Positions 56,623 to 64,000 of a DNA stretch of 64,000 bases are shown here, piece by piece. The notes under the pieces were generated by a model. The model worked only from the letters and a program-made list of their open reading frames with translations, was not told the origin of the DNA and made no database searches. Position 1 is the first letter of the stretch. Each line of letters begins with the position of its first letter. The DNA comes from Psychrobacter maritimus (GTDB taxonomy: Bacteria > Pseudomonadota > Gammaproteobacteria > Pseudomonadales > Moraxellaceae). A program made the translations under genes and the position numbers. The stretch is from NCBI RefSeq assembly GCF_904846345.1, contig NZ_CAJHAJ010000001.1, positions 1-64,000 of the forward strand, read 5' to 3'.

Positions 56623-59011
56623 GAATAAACAGACATTAATTCAAATACGCTTCGTTGACCTTATGAATAAGCCTTTTTCTAACCTTTATCATGAAGTTAG
56701 AGTTTCAGGACATAAGTATGCTTCTAGTGCAGGTAACTCTAATGCTAAAGGACTAGGAGTATGGATTGAAAAACCTGTAGGAACCCAGCTCGATATTCTA
56801 GTCCGCAACCCATTGACGAAAAAATTAGTCACTGCAAAACAACATATTATTGTTCCCGCTACAAAGGGGGTTTTTCGCGTTCAGGCTCCCTTTTCTATTC
56901 AGACAGTTAAACTTAGAGAACTTGCAAAGAACGCTGGTTCGTACAAAAGAAGTACTCACAAAGTTACGGCCAGTAAAGATGAGTATGAAGTTAAAAAAGG
57001 CCAAGATCTATACACCATTGCTAAAATGCATAACACAACATGGCAGATACTAGCGCAGCTCAATAAGGCGACCATAAAAGACCCTGACAAAATAGTTCCA
57101 GGTCAATTTATTAAAGTGCCGCCAACGGGCAGTAGCTTAACGGGCAAAACTAATGAGAAACCTGACTCACTAACCTCACAGACTCACTATAAAGTTAAAA
57201 AAGGTGAGACGTTATCTAGCATCTCACAAAGAAGTGGCGTGTCAGTAAAACAGCTTCAACGTATGAATGGGATAATTAACCCTACAACATTGCAAGCAGG
57301 TCAAACGATCAAGCTACGTAGCAATGGCTCAACACAAACTCACACGACACCTAAATCCTCGCCAATCCCAACTACTAGCCCCCCATCAAAGCCCTCTTCA
57401 AAACCGTCTTCTTCTGAGGAAGAGGAAGGATTTCTCGGTAGTCTGCTTGAAAGTATAGAAGATGGTTTAGGCGCGTTAGGCGACAAGGAAAAAGAGGGTC
57501 TAGGGGGTATCAATGACGCTATAAGCGGTGACAAGAATGATAAGCCAGCTGGAGGAGCGCCTTCGGTTGGTACTGACTCAAACAGTAACGCCTCATCTAC
57601 ATCAGGTGGTTATACCGTAAAAAGTGGCGATACGTTAAGCGGTATTGCTAAAAAGCAAGGTGTCAATACAAATGATTTAGCTCGCGCTAATAATTTGAAG
57701 TTATCTGGTAATATTCATCCAGGGCAAAAATTAAAAATTCCTGCAAATGGCGCTAATTCCTTATCCACAGTTAGTTCTTCGCCATCAAATAGAACAGATA
57801 GTCCTGTCAACGTTATTACAAAAACTAGCAATAGCTCTGACGGTACGCCAAAGGATGTCGCTACAACAAATGGCGCTTGTATTTGTAAAGCGCATGATTT
57901 GATCTGGAGCGGTCATCCAAAAGTTAATTGCAAGTTTAGAAAGAAAGTTATTGAGATATGTCAAGACTTGTGGCCGAATGATTATTTAGCAATGGCTAAT
58001 AACTTGATGGCATTAATGCATCTCGAAACAGGTGGAAGTTTTGATCCAAAACAACCAAATGGTGTTGGGTACTACGGTTTAATACAGTTTGGAGAGTTAG
58101 CTCGTACAGATTTAAAAATCTCCAAAGAGCGACTTGTAAGTATGTCAGCAGTAGAACAGCTTGACTGGGTCAAAAAGTATTTTGAATTGTACGATAGGTA
58201 TAAAAAGGTACATAGCTTTTTAGAAATGTATTTAACTATACTCTATCCTTCTACCGTTACTGGAAAAGAACTAAAAGATAAAGATATTGTTTTTAGAGAC
58301 AACGGTAAAATAAAAAAAGACAATCCTTATTTAGCTAATAAATCGTTTATGAAAGAAAAAGATGAAAGAAAAAAAGAAGGTTTTAAAGGTGGAGTCACTT
58401 ATGCTTGGGAAGTAAGTCAAGAAATTGAGAGTCACTACAAAGATGGAGAGAAAGCAGAAAATAGAAGACTTACATCTACTTGTCCTCAAGTCGTACAGCC
58501 ACCTATTCAACCAATTGATAGCTCAAAACTTAACCCGTTAGCATGTGGTGGAGATAAACACTACAAAAGAACATTGAAAAATATTGAGCAGCTCCATTCT
58601 ATTTATCAGCCTTATGTTATTAAATTAATTAATGAAGGATATAAAAAGACTGGTCTCACTTGGGTAATCACCGATGGTTACCGCAGCCCTGAGTCTCAAG
58701 ACAAATTACCTTCAGGTGTAACCAATGCAGGAGCTCTTGAAAGCTATCATCAATATGGATTAGCTATAGATGTCGTCTCAGTGACTAACGGAGAGATTAC
58801 GTATTTGAAAAATAACTCTTTATCAATAGAGCATAGTAAAAAGCTGGGACCTATTGGCATAAGTTTAGGTTTAGAATGGGGAGGAAGTTGGACGAGAAAG
58901 AAAGACTATCCTCACTTTCAAATAAAACCTAACAATAAAACGTGGAGGGACTTAAAACCTCAACTGTTAAAAATAGGCATTGGAAATTATAAAAACCTGA
59001 AATTTAATTAA
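56615..59011 (+). CDS. T6SS effector: three LysM domains plus lysozyme-like and M15 peptidase domains
   Basis: A 798-residue probable peptidoglycan-degrading effector encoded immediately after VgrG2. An N-terminal beta-sandwich-like domain (1-95, TLIQIRFVDLMNKPF) probably binds the VgrG tail. LysM domains lie near 127-170, 190-235 and 333-378. A transglycosylase/lysozyme-like domain near 425-620 has MALMHLETGGSFDPKQPNGVGYYGLIQFG. A C-terminal M15-type peptidase near 655-795 contains VITDGYRSPESQ, ESYHQYGLAIDVV and YPHFQIKP, whose His/Asp/His bind zinc. So it should cut both glycan strands and peptide stems. No signal peptide, as expected for T6SS cargo. The two genes that follow encode lipoproteins and are the likely immunity proteins. 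Confidence 0.85.
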   Translation: MNKNKQTLIQIRFVDLMNKPFSNLYHEVRVSGHKYASSAGNSNAKGLGVWIEKPVGTQLDILVRNPLTKKLVTAKQHIIVPATKGVFRVQAPFSIQTVKLRELAKNAGSYKRSTHKVTASKDEYEVKKGQDLYTIAKMHNTTWQILAQLNKATIKDPDKIVPGQFIKVPPTGSSLTGKTNEKPDSLTSQTHYKVKKGETLSSISQRSGVSVKQLQRMNGIINPTTLQAGQTIKLRSNGSTQTHTTPKSSPIPTTSPPSKPSSKPSSSEEEEGFLGSLLESIEDGLGALGDKEKEGLGGINDAISGDKNDKPAGGAPSVGTDSNSNASSTSGGYTVKSGDTLSGIAKKQGVNTNDLARANNLKLSGNIHPGQKLKIPANGANSLSTVSSSPSNRTDSPVNVITKTSNSSDGTPKDVATTNGACICKAHDLIWSGHPKVNCKFRKKVIEICQDLWPNDYLAMANNLMALMHLETGGSFDPKQPNGVGYYGLIQFGELARTDLKISKERLVSMSAVEQLDWVKKYFELYDRYKKVHSFLEMYLTILYPSTVTGKELKDKDIVFRDNGKIKKDNPYLANKSFMKEKDERKKEGFKGGVTYAWEVSQEIESHYKDGEKAENRRLTSTCPQVVQPPIQPIDSSKLNPLACGGDKHYKRTLKNIEQLHSIYQPYVIKLINEGYKKTGLTWVITDGYRSPESQDKLPSGVTNAGALESYHQYGLAIDVVSVTNGEITYLKNNSLSIEHSKKLGPIGISLGLEWGGSWTRKKDYPHFQIKPNNKTWRDLKPQLLKIGIGNYKNLKFN

Positions 59012-59022
59012 AGAGAATTAGT

Positions 59023-59523
59023 ATGGATAAATTTACAAAAATAATAGTTATGTTCATCGTCGCTTTCTTCGGCACTGCTTGTATAAGTACAAGTGCAGAT
59101 ACTAAAAAACCAAAAAATAAAATTATTGATCAATTTGTTTCTGGTGTTGAAATTAACACAGGATCTATTCCACTACAAACATTAAACGATAGCTTCGAAG
59201 CAGATCCTGATGGTGGACCAATTCTCAATCAGAAAGTTGAATTATTCGAGTTAGGCAATGGGGAATGTCTGTCTTTAGTTACACTCTACAATGAGTCTGG
59301 TTTTGGAGGATATGAAGATTTATTGATTTTTAAAAGAGATAAAATTTTAGTTAGTTTACAAAGAAATTTATTCTTTTCGAAAGAAAATGGTGAAGTTGCC
59401 AAATCAGATGTAAAATATGATCATAATATTGATGATTCAAAAAATACTAAATCTATCTTAAGAGAAGATTTTGATAGATATAAAATTAAATTTAATACAA
59501 AAGTTAAATCTACTTGTATCTAA
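59023..59523 (+). CDS. Putative periplasmic lipoprotein, immunity candidate 1
   Basis: A 166-residue exported protein. The signal FTKIIVMFIVAFFGTAC is a plausible lipobox with Cys at position 20. The mature part is hydrophilic and of unknown family. It begins 11 bases after the LysM/M15 effector and its codon use is AT-rich like that of the neighbours. The effector acts on cell-wall peptidoglycan in the periplasm, so a periplasmic protein in this position is the expected immunity factor. That is inference from context. Confidence 0.6.
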   Translation: MDKFTKIIVMFIVAFFGTACISTSADTKKPKNKIIDQFVSGVEINTGSIPLQTLNDSFEADPDGGPILNQKVELFELGNGECLSLVTLYNESGFGGYEDLLIFKRDKILVSLQRNLFFSKENGEVAKSDVKYDHNIDDSKNTKSILREDFDRYKIKFNTKVKSTCI

Positions 59524-59564
59524 TAATATTAAGTACTTAGTAATACGATATAAACAGGATAAAC

Positions 59565-59969
59565 ATGTTTAAAAAATTAGTCATTATCGTTTTTACAACT
59601 TTATTGTTAGCTTCTTGCTATGGACATAGAGATGCATCTAGTTTTAATACAGATTGGAACGGTATATATACGTACAGCACTTATCGGACTAATGAAAGTA
59701 CAGGCACTGGTATCGGAGAGTCTTATACACTAACATTAGCAGACAATAGATGTAATGTTGATATTGTGGGTTATCAAGTTGATAAGCATTTCGCTTGCTA
59801 TTTGGAGACCACCACGAGACCAAACTATATAAATATTTATGATCTAGATAATAAGACAAAGTTTGGAGAAGTTAAACGCACAGGTGTAGATGACTACTTG
59901 ATTAAAGTTACATATTTTGATGAATACAATGAACCTGATAACAATTTTTATTCTTTAGATAAGAAATGA
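59565..59969 (+). CDS. Putative lipoprotein with DUF5991-like domain, immunity candidate 2
   Basis: A 134-residue lipoprotein: FKKLVIIVFTTLLLASC gives a clear lipobox (Cys at 18). The mature domain WNGIYTYSTYRTNESTGTGIGESYTLTLADNRCNVDIVGYQVDKHFACYLE has the W-x-G-x-Y...C...G-x-Q...C pattern I associate with DUF5991. It follows the first lipoprotein by 41 bases, so the effector may have two immunity partners, one per catalytic domain. Not proven. Confidence 0.6.
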   Translation: MFKKLVIIVFTTLLLASCYGHRDASSFNTDWNGIYTYSTYRTNESTGTGIGESYTLTLADNRCNVDIVGYQVDKHFACYLETTTRPNYINIYDLDNKTKFGEVKRTGVDDYLIKVTYFDEYNEPDNNFYSLDKK

Positions 59970-60096
59970 TTATCTCCTATTAACTCTTAGATTAACACAT
60001 GAAGTGCAATGACCCCTGCCGTCAAATCCATAGACATTAACTTGATAATGAATTTTACAATTTATCATTATTCTATGTTAAAAACGTTTAAACCAA

Positions 60097-60129
60097 AAAA
60101 ATCCGACCACGTTAAGTGATCGGATTTTT
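60097..60129 (-). terminator. ssrA terminator
   Basis: An 11-bp stem (60100-60110 with 60116-60126, one G-T pair) extended by A-T pairs. Seven Ts follow on the minus strand just beyond the tmRNA 3' end. The same hairpin, slightly changed, recurs at 35041-35080. Confidence 0.88.
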
Positions 60130-60135
60130 AATATT

Positions 60136-60494
60136 TGGTGGAGATGGCGGGAGTTGAACCCGCGTCCGCCAGCATTACGCTCATGAATCTACATGTTTAG
60201 TTTCTGTCTTTAGTTTTAATCCGCACCGATCCGACAGTCAGGATGGATTGGACGATTCTCTACTTTTGAACCCAAGCGATTGAGACAATCACTTGTGGCG
60301 AGCCTACATGCGGACGCTTCAACTTAGTTGACCAACTGTAGGTGATCAGCAACCAAGTAAGCAGGGTTTAAGCTGCTAGAGCGTAAGTTTCGTCGTTTGC
60401 GACTATAACAATATATGTTTGATTAACGAGAGGACATACACTCTCGACATGCATCATTGAGTTTCATCACCAGCGTCGAAGCCAGAACATCCCC
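60136..60494 (-). ncRNA. ssrA: tmRNA (ssrA), tag peptide ANDETYALAA
   Basis: Transfer-messenger RNA of 359 bases that frees stalled ribosomes and tags the broken protein for proteolysis. The 5' end GGGGATGTTCTGGCTTCGAC and the 3' end with GGGTTCAACTCCCGCC and CCA form the tRNA-like part. The coding part (60368-60400 on the minus strand) reads ANDETYALAA and ends in TAA. Length and sequence are normal. A strong promoter lies upstream. Its 3' end is the probable target of the T6SS island. Confidence 0.97.
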
Positions 60495-60507
60495 AATAAG
60501 ACTGACC

Positions 60508-60537
60508 ATTATATAGGACTTAGCCATAGAATTTCAA
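60508..60537 (-). promoter_or_regulatory. Sigma-70 promoter of ssrA
   Basis: On the minus strand: -35 TTGAAA (60532-60537) and -10 TATAAT (60508-60513) with an 18-base gap. The tmRNA 5' end is 14 bases downstream of the -10, so a short leader is removed. Confidence 0.75.
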
Positions 60538-60579
60538 CCTATAAGCAGTCCGTATTACATTAAGTTACAGCTTAAGGTG

Positions 60580-61251
60580 CTAAGCCAAAACTTTATTCAT
60601 CCATTTACCGATATTTTGGATTTGCGGCATGCAAACTTGGTGCGCCATCGGATAGGTATGATAAACGACACTGTAGCCTTTCGCTGATAACAACTCCTGT
60701 GCCTTCTCACCTAAAACCACAGGTACAACAGGGTCGTGCGTACCATGCTCTATCAATATCGGCATGTCTTTATTAGCCTCACTATAGTCAATATTGTCAT
60801 TGGTCGCAAGATACGTAGACAGTGCCATCAATCCTGCTAAGCGCTGTGGATAGCCGAGCGCCACATGATACGCTACTGCCCCGCCCTGCGAAAATCCAGC
60901 AATCACAATATGTTCAGGTTTAACACCGCGCTCGATTTCACGAGCAATCAAGTCATGGATTTGCTGTGAGGACTCTTCAATCTGCGCGATATCGACTTTG
61001 CGCTCAAGGCTCATCTCTAATATATCATACCATGCGGGCATGACCATACCGCCATTGACCGTCACTGGTCGATTGGGTGCATGCGGAAAGATAAAACGTA
61101 CCGCCATGTCATCCGCAAGACCTAACTGTGGTACGACTGGCTCAAAGTCATGACCGCTAGCACCCAAACCATGCAGCCAAATCACGGCTCTGTCTATCTT
61201 TTTTTGTGAGGGATTATGTTCGACAATAACGGCATCTAAATAGTTACTCAT
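60580..61251 (-). CDS. Carboxylesterase / alpha-beta hydrolase (YpfH/EstB-like)
   Basis: A 223-residue alpha/beta hydrolase of the phospholipase/carboxylesterase family. Oxyanion region IWLHGLGASGHDF, nucleophile in GFSQGG (Ser), then HDPVVP with the Asp, and the His in YPMAHQVC. The family cleaves short-chain carboxylic esters and some acyl-proteins. I start it at 61251 (MSNYLDAV, AAGGAA nine bases before); a longer frame to 61317 is unlikely. It is on the same strand as aroC but with its own ribosome site about 190 bases downstream. Confidence 0.9.
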   Translation of the reverse strand: MSNYLDAVIVEHNPSQKKIDRAVIWLHGLGASGHDFEPVVPQLGLADDMAVRFIFPHAPNRPVTVNGGMVMPAWYDILEMSLERKVDIAQIEESSQQIHDLIAREIERGVKPEHIVIAGFSQGGAVAYHVALGYPQRLAGLMALSTYLATNDNIDYSEANKDMPILIEHGTHDPVVPVVLGEKAQELLSAKGYSVVYHTYPMAHQVCMPQIQNIGKWMNKVLA

Positions 61252-61366
61252 GTTTTTAAGTTCCTTTAACTGATAAATAAAACCAGATTTATTTGTTTGA
61301 TTAAGCAAGACATACAATATCTAAATTAGAATATATAACCTGAATCATTACAGTTTTAAGCATGCA

Positions 61367-61420
61367 TAAAAAAACCCTCTAACGTATCTAATAGAACAGC
61401 AATAGATGCGACAAAGGGCA
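61367..61420 (-). terminator. Probable aroC terminator
   Basis: CCCT (plus weaker inner pairs with ATCTA/TAGAT) forms a long imperfect stem across 61367-61420, followed on the minus strand by seven Ts. Confidence 0.55.
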
Positions 61421-61441
61421 AATAAATGTATGGCAGAAAAT

Positions 61442-62545
61442 CTAAGTAATCGATTGGACTGGTTGCTTAATATCCGCATTTTGACCACGATGACGCAGAT
61501 AATGATCAAGCAAGACAATCGCTAACATCGCTTCTGCAATGGGCGTTGCTCGCACACCCACACAAGGGTCATGACGACCTTTAGTCAGCATCTCAATCGC
61601 TTGCCCCTCTGTATTGATACTCTTGCCAGCCGTGGTAATACTAGAGGTTGGCTTCAGTGCAATACTGATACGGATATCTTGTCCTGACGAGATACCGCCC
61701 AAGATACCGCCTGCATGATTAGCCGTAAAACCATCAGGGGTCATCTCATCACGAGAACTATGCCCAAACTGCCCTGCCACCGCCATACCATCACCAACTT
61801 CAACGCCTTTAACGGCATTAATACTCATCATCGCATGGGCAATATCCGCATCTAAGCGGTCAAATACCGGCTCACCCAATCCTACGGGCACGCCACTGGC
61901 GATAATCTCCAAACGTGCTCCGCAGCTCGTTCCTTCACGGCGCAAGCTGTCTATCAAGACTTCAAAGCGACTGACTGCGTCTTTATCCGCACAAAAGAAC
62001 GGATTGCTATTAACAAAATCCCAGTCGATTTGACTTGGGTCTAGCACTTGACTGTATTCCGAGCCAATTTGGGTAACATGCCCGCGCACTTGGACGCCTA
62101 AGCGCTGATGCAAGTATTTCTTAGCGATAGCACCTGCCGCCACACGCATAGCCGTTTCACGCGCAGATGAACGCCCGCCGCCGCGATAATCGCGAAAGCC
62201 GTATTTCATACTATAAGTATAGTCGGCATGACCGGGGCGAAAAGTGTCTTTTATTTCACTATAATCTTTTGATTTTTGATTGGTGTTACGAATCAAAAGC
62301 CCAATCGATGTGCCCGTCGTTTTACCTTCAAAGACGCCAGAAATAATCTCAACTTCATCAGATTCACGGCGCTGGGTCGAGTATTTAGACGTCCCAGGTT
62401 TACGGCGATCCAAATCTACCTGCAAATCTGCTTCACATAATTCTAAACCTGGTGGCACGCCATCGACGATAGCCATCAGGCCTGCACCATGCGACTCACC
62501 GCACGTCGTTACCGTAAAAACCTGTCCAATACTATTGCCAGCCAT
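61442..62545 (-). CDS. aroC: Chorismate synthase AroC
   Basis: The last enzyme of the shikimate pathway, converting EPSP to chorismate with reduced FMN. Signatures: [13 protein letters not shown] at the N-terminus, [58 protein letters not shown], and [13 protein letters not shown]. 367 residues, full length, all motifs intact. Core metabolic gene, part of the chromosomal backbone. Located 72 bases downstream of prmB and probably in the same transcript. Confidence 0.98.
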   Translation of the reverse strand: MAGNSIGQVFTVTTCGESHGAGLMAIVDGVPPGLELCEADLQVDLDRRKPGTSKYSTQRRESDEVEIISGVFEGKTTGTSIGLLIRNTNQKSKDYSEIKDTFRPGHADYTYSMKYGFRDYRGGGRSSARETAMRVAAGAIAKKYLHQRLGVQVRGHVTQIGSEYSQVLDPSQIDWDFVNSNPFFCADKDAVSRFEVLIDSLRREGTSCGARLEIIASGVPVGLGEPVFDRLDADIAHAMMSINAVKGVEVGDGMAVAGQFGHSSRDEMTPDGFTANHAGGILGGISSGQDIRISIALKPTSSITTAGKSINTEGQAIEMLTKGRHDPCVGVRATPIAEAMLAIVLLDHYLRHRGQNADIKQPVQSIT

Positions 62546-62617
62546 ATTTATCCTTAAACAAATGAAGTCGATTTTTAATTGCCATTTTTTAATTCTAGTG
62601 TCAATGTCAAACTTACT

Positions 62618-63790
62618 TTATTGATTGCTATCCAATAATTGCACATAAGCGGCAAATAACTGGCGATGGGTCATTAGCTCATCATAAGTAATGGCAAAGA
62701 TACCATGACCGCCATGAGCAAACCTTAACCAATCAAACTGAATCTCAGGATAAGCCTGTTTTAATGCCCACTCACTATCGCCCACTTCACAGACAAGCAA
62801 CCCTTCAGGGCTTAAATAATCTGGCGCTTCAAACAAAATACGATGTACCAAATCCAGCCCGTCTTGACCGGCTGCGAGCGCATGTTCCGGCTCATATAAA
62901 AACTCAGGGGGCAAATCTGCCATGATAGCGGCATCGACATACGGAGGATTGGTGACAATCAGCTCATATTGATGCTCAGCCGGAATCTTAGCAAATAAGT
63001 CAGATTCAATTACATTGACTTGATGACCTAAGTCATGATGATCGACGTTGACCATCGCGACTTCCAGCGCCCCTTTATCGATATCGACGGCATCAACCAG
63101 TGCATCGATAAAACGTGTGGCAAGTGCAATAGCGATACAGCCAGAACCGGTGCATAAATCTAAAATACGCTCGGGCTGTGATAGCTGTTTAATCTCTAAG
63201 CCATGATCATAAAAAGCCGGTACTTGATTATTGATACTAACGCCTATCGGTTTTGCAAGCTCGCTTACTTCAAAGTACGGATGGAACTGCTGACGAATCA
63301 GCTCAGCGATAGGCGAGCGTGGAATTAGAACGCGCTCATCGACATAAAAAGGCAAGTCACAGAAATACGATAAATTAATCAAATAGCTTAATGGCTTACG
63401 CTCAGCGATACGCTCTTCTAATAAACTCAGTACCTGCTGCTTCTCTGATGTGGTCAGGCGGCAATCCAAAATCTGATCATTGGCAGCCCAATCTAAAGAT
63501 AAAGAATGCAACACAATAGCAGAGGCTTCAGCGAACTCATCTGTCGTTCCTTGAGCGACTACCACATCATAATTGCGTAGCTGGGTGACGGCAAAACGAA
63601 TAAAGTCACGGATACTGACCAGCTGCTCACGCGCCTCTTCAAGCTCTGCATGCAGGTTGGCAAACTCATCATGCTCACCGAGCAGACCTGTCTCTAAATC
63701 ATACTCCGGCTCATTATCCAAGCCTTGCGACTCATCATCAAAGTACTGATTTTGAAACTCTTCTGCGCTCATGGTTTGGTCTTCTGACAT
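62618..63790 (-). CDS. prmB: Ribosomal protein L3 glutamine methyltransferase PrmB
   Basis: An N5-glutamine methyltransferase that modifies ribosomal protein L3. It has the SAM motif ILDLCTGSGCIAIALA and the catalytic TNPPYVDAAIMADLPPEFLYEPEHALAAGQDGLD. The N-terminal helical domain with TVTQLRNYDVVVAQGTTDEFAEASAIVLHSLSL-type sequence is typical of PrmB rather than PrmC. It has a 35-45-residue acidic N-terminal extension (SAEEFQNQYFDDESQGLDNEPEYDLETG). Order prmB-aroC is common in gammaproteobacteria. Everything needed for activity is present. Confidence 0.96.
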   Translation of the reverse strand: MSEDQTMSAEEFQNQYFDDESQGLDNEPEYDLETGLLGEHDEFANLHAELEEAREQLVSIRDFIRFAVTQLRNYDVVVAQGTTDEFAEASAIVLHSLSLDWAANDQILDCRLTTSEKQQVLSLLEERIAERKPLSYLINLSYFCDLPFYVDERVLIPRSPIAELIRQQFHPYFEVSELAKPIGVSINNQVPAFYDHGLEIKQLSQPERILDLCTGSGCIAIALATRFIDALVDAVDIDKGALEVAMVNVDHHDLGHQVNVIESDLFAKIPAEHQYELIVTNPPYVDAAIMADLPPEFLYEPEHALAAGQDGLDLVHRILFEAPDYLSPEGLLVCEVGDSEWALKQAYPEIQFDWLRFAHGGHGIFAITYDELMTHRQLFAAYVQLLDSNQ

Positions 63791-64000
63791 ATCGCACCTT
63801 ACTGATTTACATGCTTACTAACTACATGCGTATGGGTTAAATCGCTTTTAATTAGCAGCTGATTTATTAAATAAAAACTCGTCACCCATTATAGACGCAA
63901 ACGTCATGATGCGCCAATAACTGTATATTGTACTGACTGGGTTTTTTACGGCAAAAAACTGCCTATCTACTTGCTTACCGACTAATATAGTTAAATTTAG

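Larger units (their letters stand above)
35084..60136. mobile_element. Putative old ssrA-targeted island carrying the T6SS locus
   Basis: The segment runs from the degenerate ssrA 3'-end copy to the intact ssrA 3' end. It includes a decayed P4-type integrase near one end and accessory T6SS genes throughout. ssrA is a common target for such integrases. Against this: the repeat is imperfect, the integrase is at the far end from ssrA, and T6SS clusters can be ancestral. Treat the borders as a hypothesis. Confidence 0.5.

Overview
The window looks like chromosome from a Moraxellaceae gammaproteobacterium, most likely Psychrobacter. The reasons are moderate to low GC, the tmRNA tag ANDETYALAA, a YdeP-type oxidoreductase next to fdhD, and the block ssrA - carboxylesterase - aroC - prmB. 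This is recognition from sequence only; no database was searched.

Layout. (1) 1-6.5 kb: a possible IS3-family end, a YdeP-type molybdopterin oxidoreductase with its sulfurtransferase FdhD, then a sodium:solute symporter with a 44-residue membrane partner. (2) 6.7-7.0 kb: tRNA-Cys(GCA) and tRNA-Leu(UAA), each with a clear promoter. (3) 6964-34842: a 27.9-kb genomic island inserted in the 3' end of tRNA-Leu. It is bounded by a perfect 20-bp repeat. A P4-type integrase sits beside the tRNA and is broken by an 8-bp tandem duplication. The island carries a defence block: type I restriction-modification hsdM-hsdS-hsdR plus a YgjP-type metallopeptidase, a single-chain DUF262/DUF1524 (GmrSD-like) protein, three poorly known genes (membrane/zinc-ribbon protein, CoiA-like nuclease, membrane-anchored resolvase-like nuclease) and an AAA ATPase + RloB pair resembling AbiL. 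It also carries a large autotransporter and a mobility/recombination module (AlpA-like, RDF-like, YqaJ exonuclease, DUF932, YfjJ/Gp2 replication-like).

(4) 34.8-60.1 kb: directly after the first island lies a 60-bp degenerate copy of the ssrA 3' end plus its terminator (35041-35100). Next come a pair of small paralogues, a decayed second P4-type integrase, and a type VI secretion (T6SS) locus. The locus has tssB, tssC, hcp, tssE, tssF, tssG, clpV and tssA on the minus strand. It has two vgrG genes on opposite strands, each followed by its own putative effector and immunity candidates. No TssJ, TssK, TssL, TssM or PAAR gene is present. The block ends at intact ssrA (60136-60494), so the T6SS region may be an old ssrA-targeted island. 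If both islands are removed, tRNA-Cys, tRNA-Leu and ssrA lie almost side by side.

(5) 60.1-64 kb: ssrA, a carboxylesterase, aroC and prmB, ordinary core genes.

How the parts work together: the first island is a defence and surface-adhesion cargo on a tRNA-Leu element whose own integrase is now broken. The second is an antibacterial weapon whose tail and sheath parts are encoded here but whose membrane complex must lie elsewhere or be missing.
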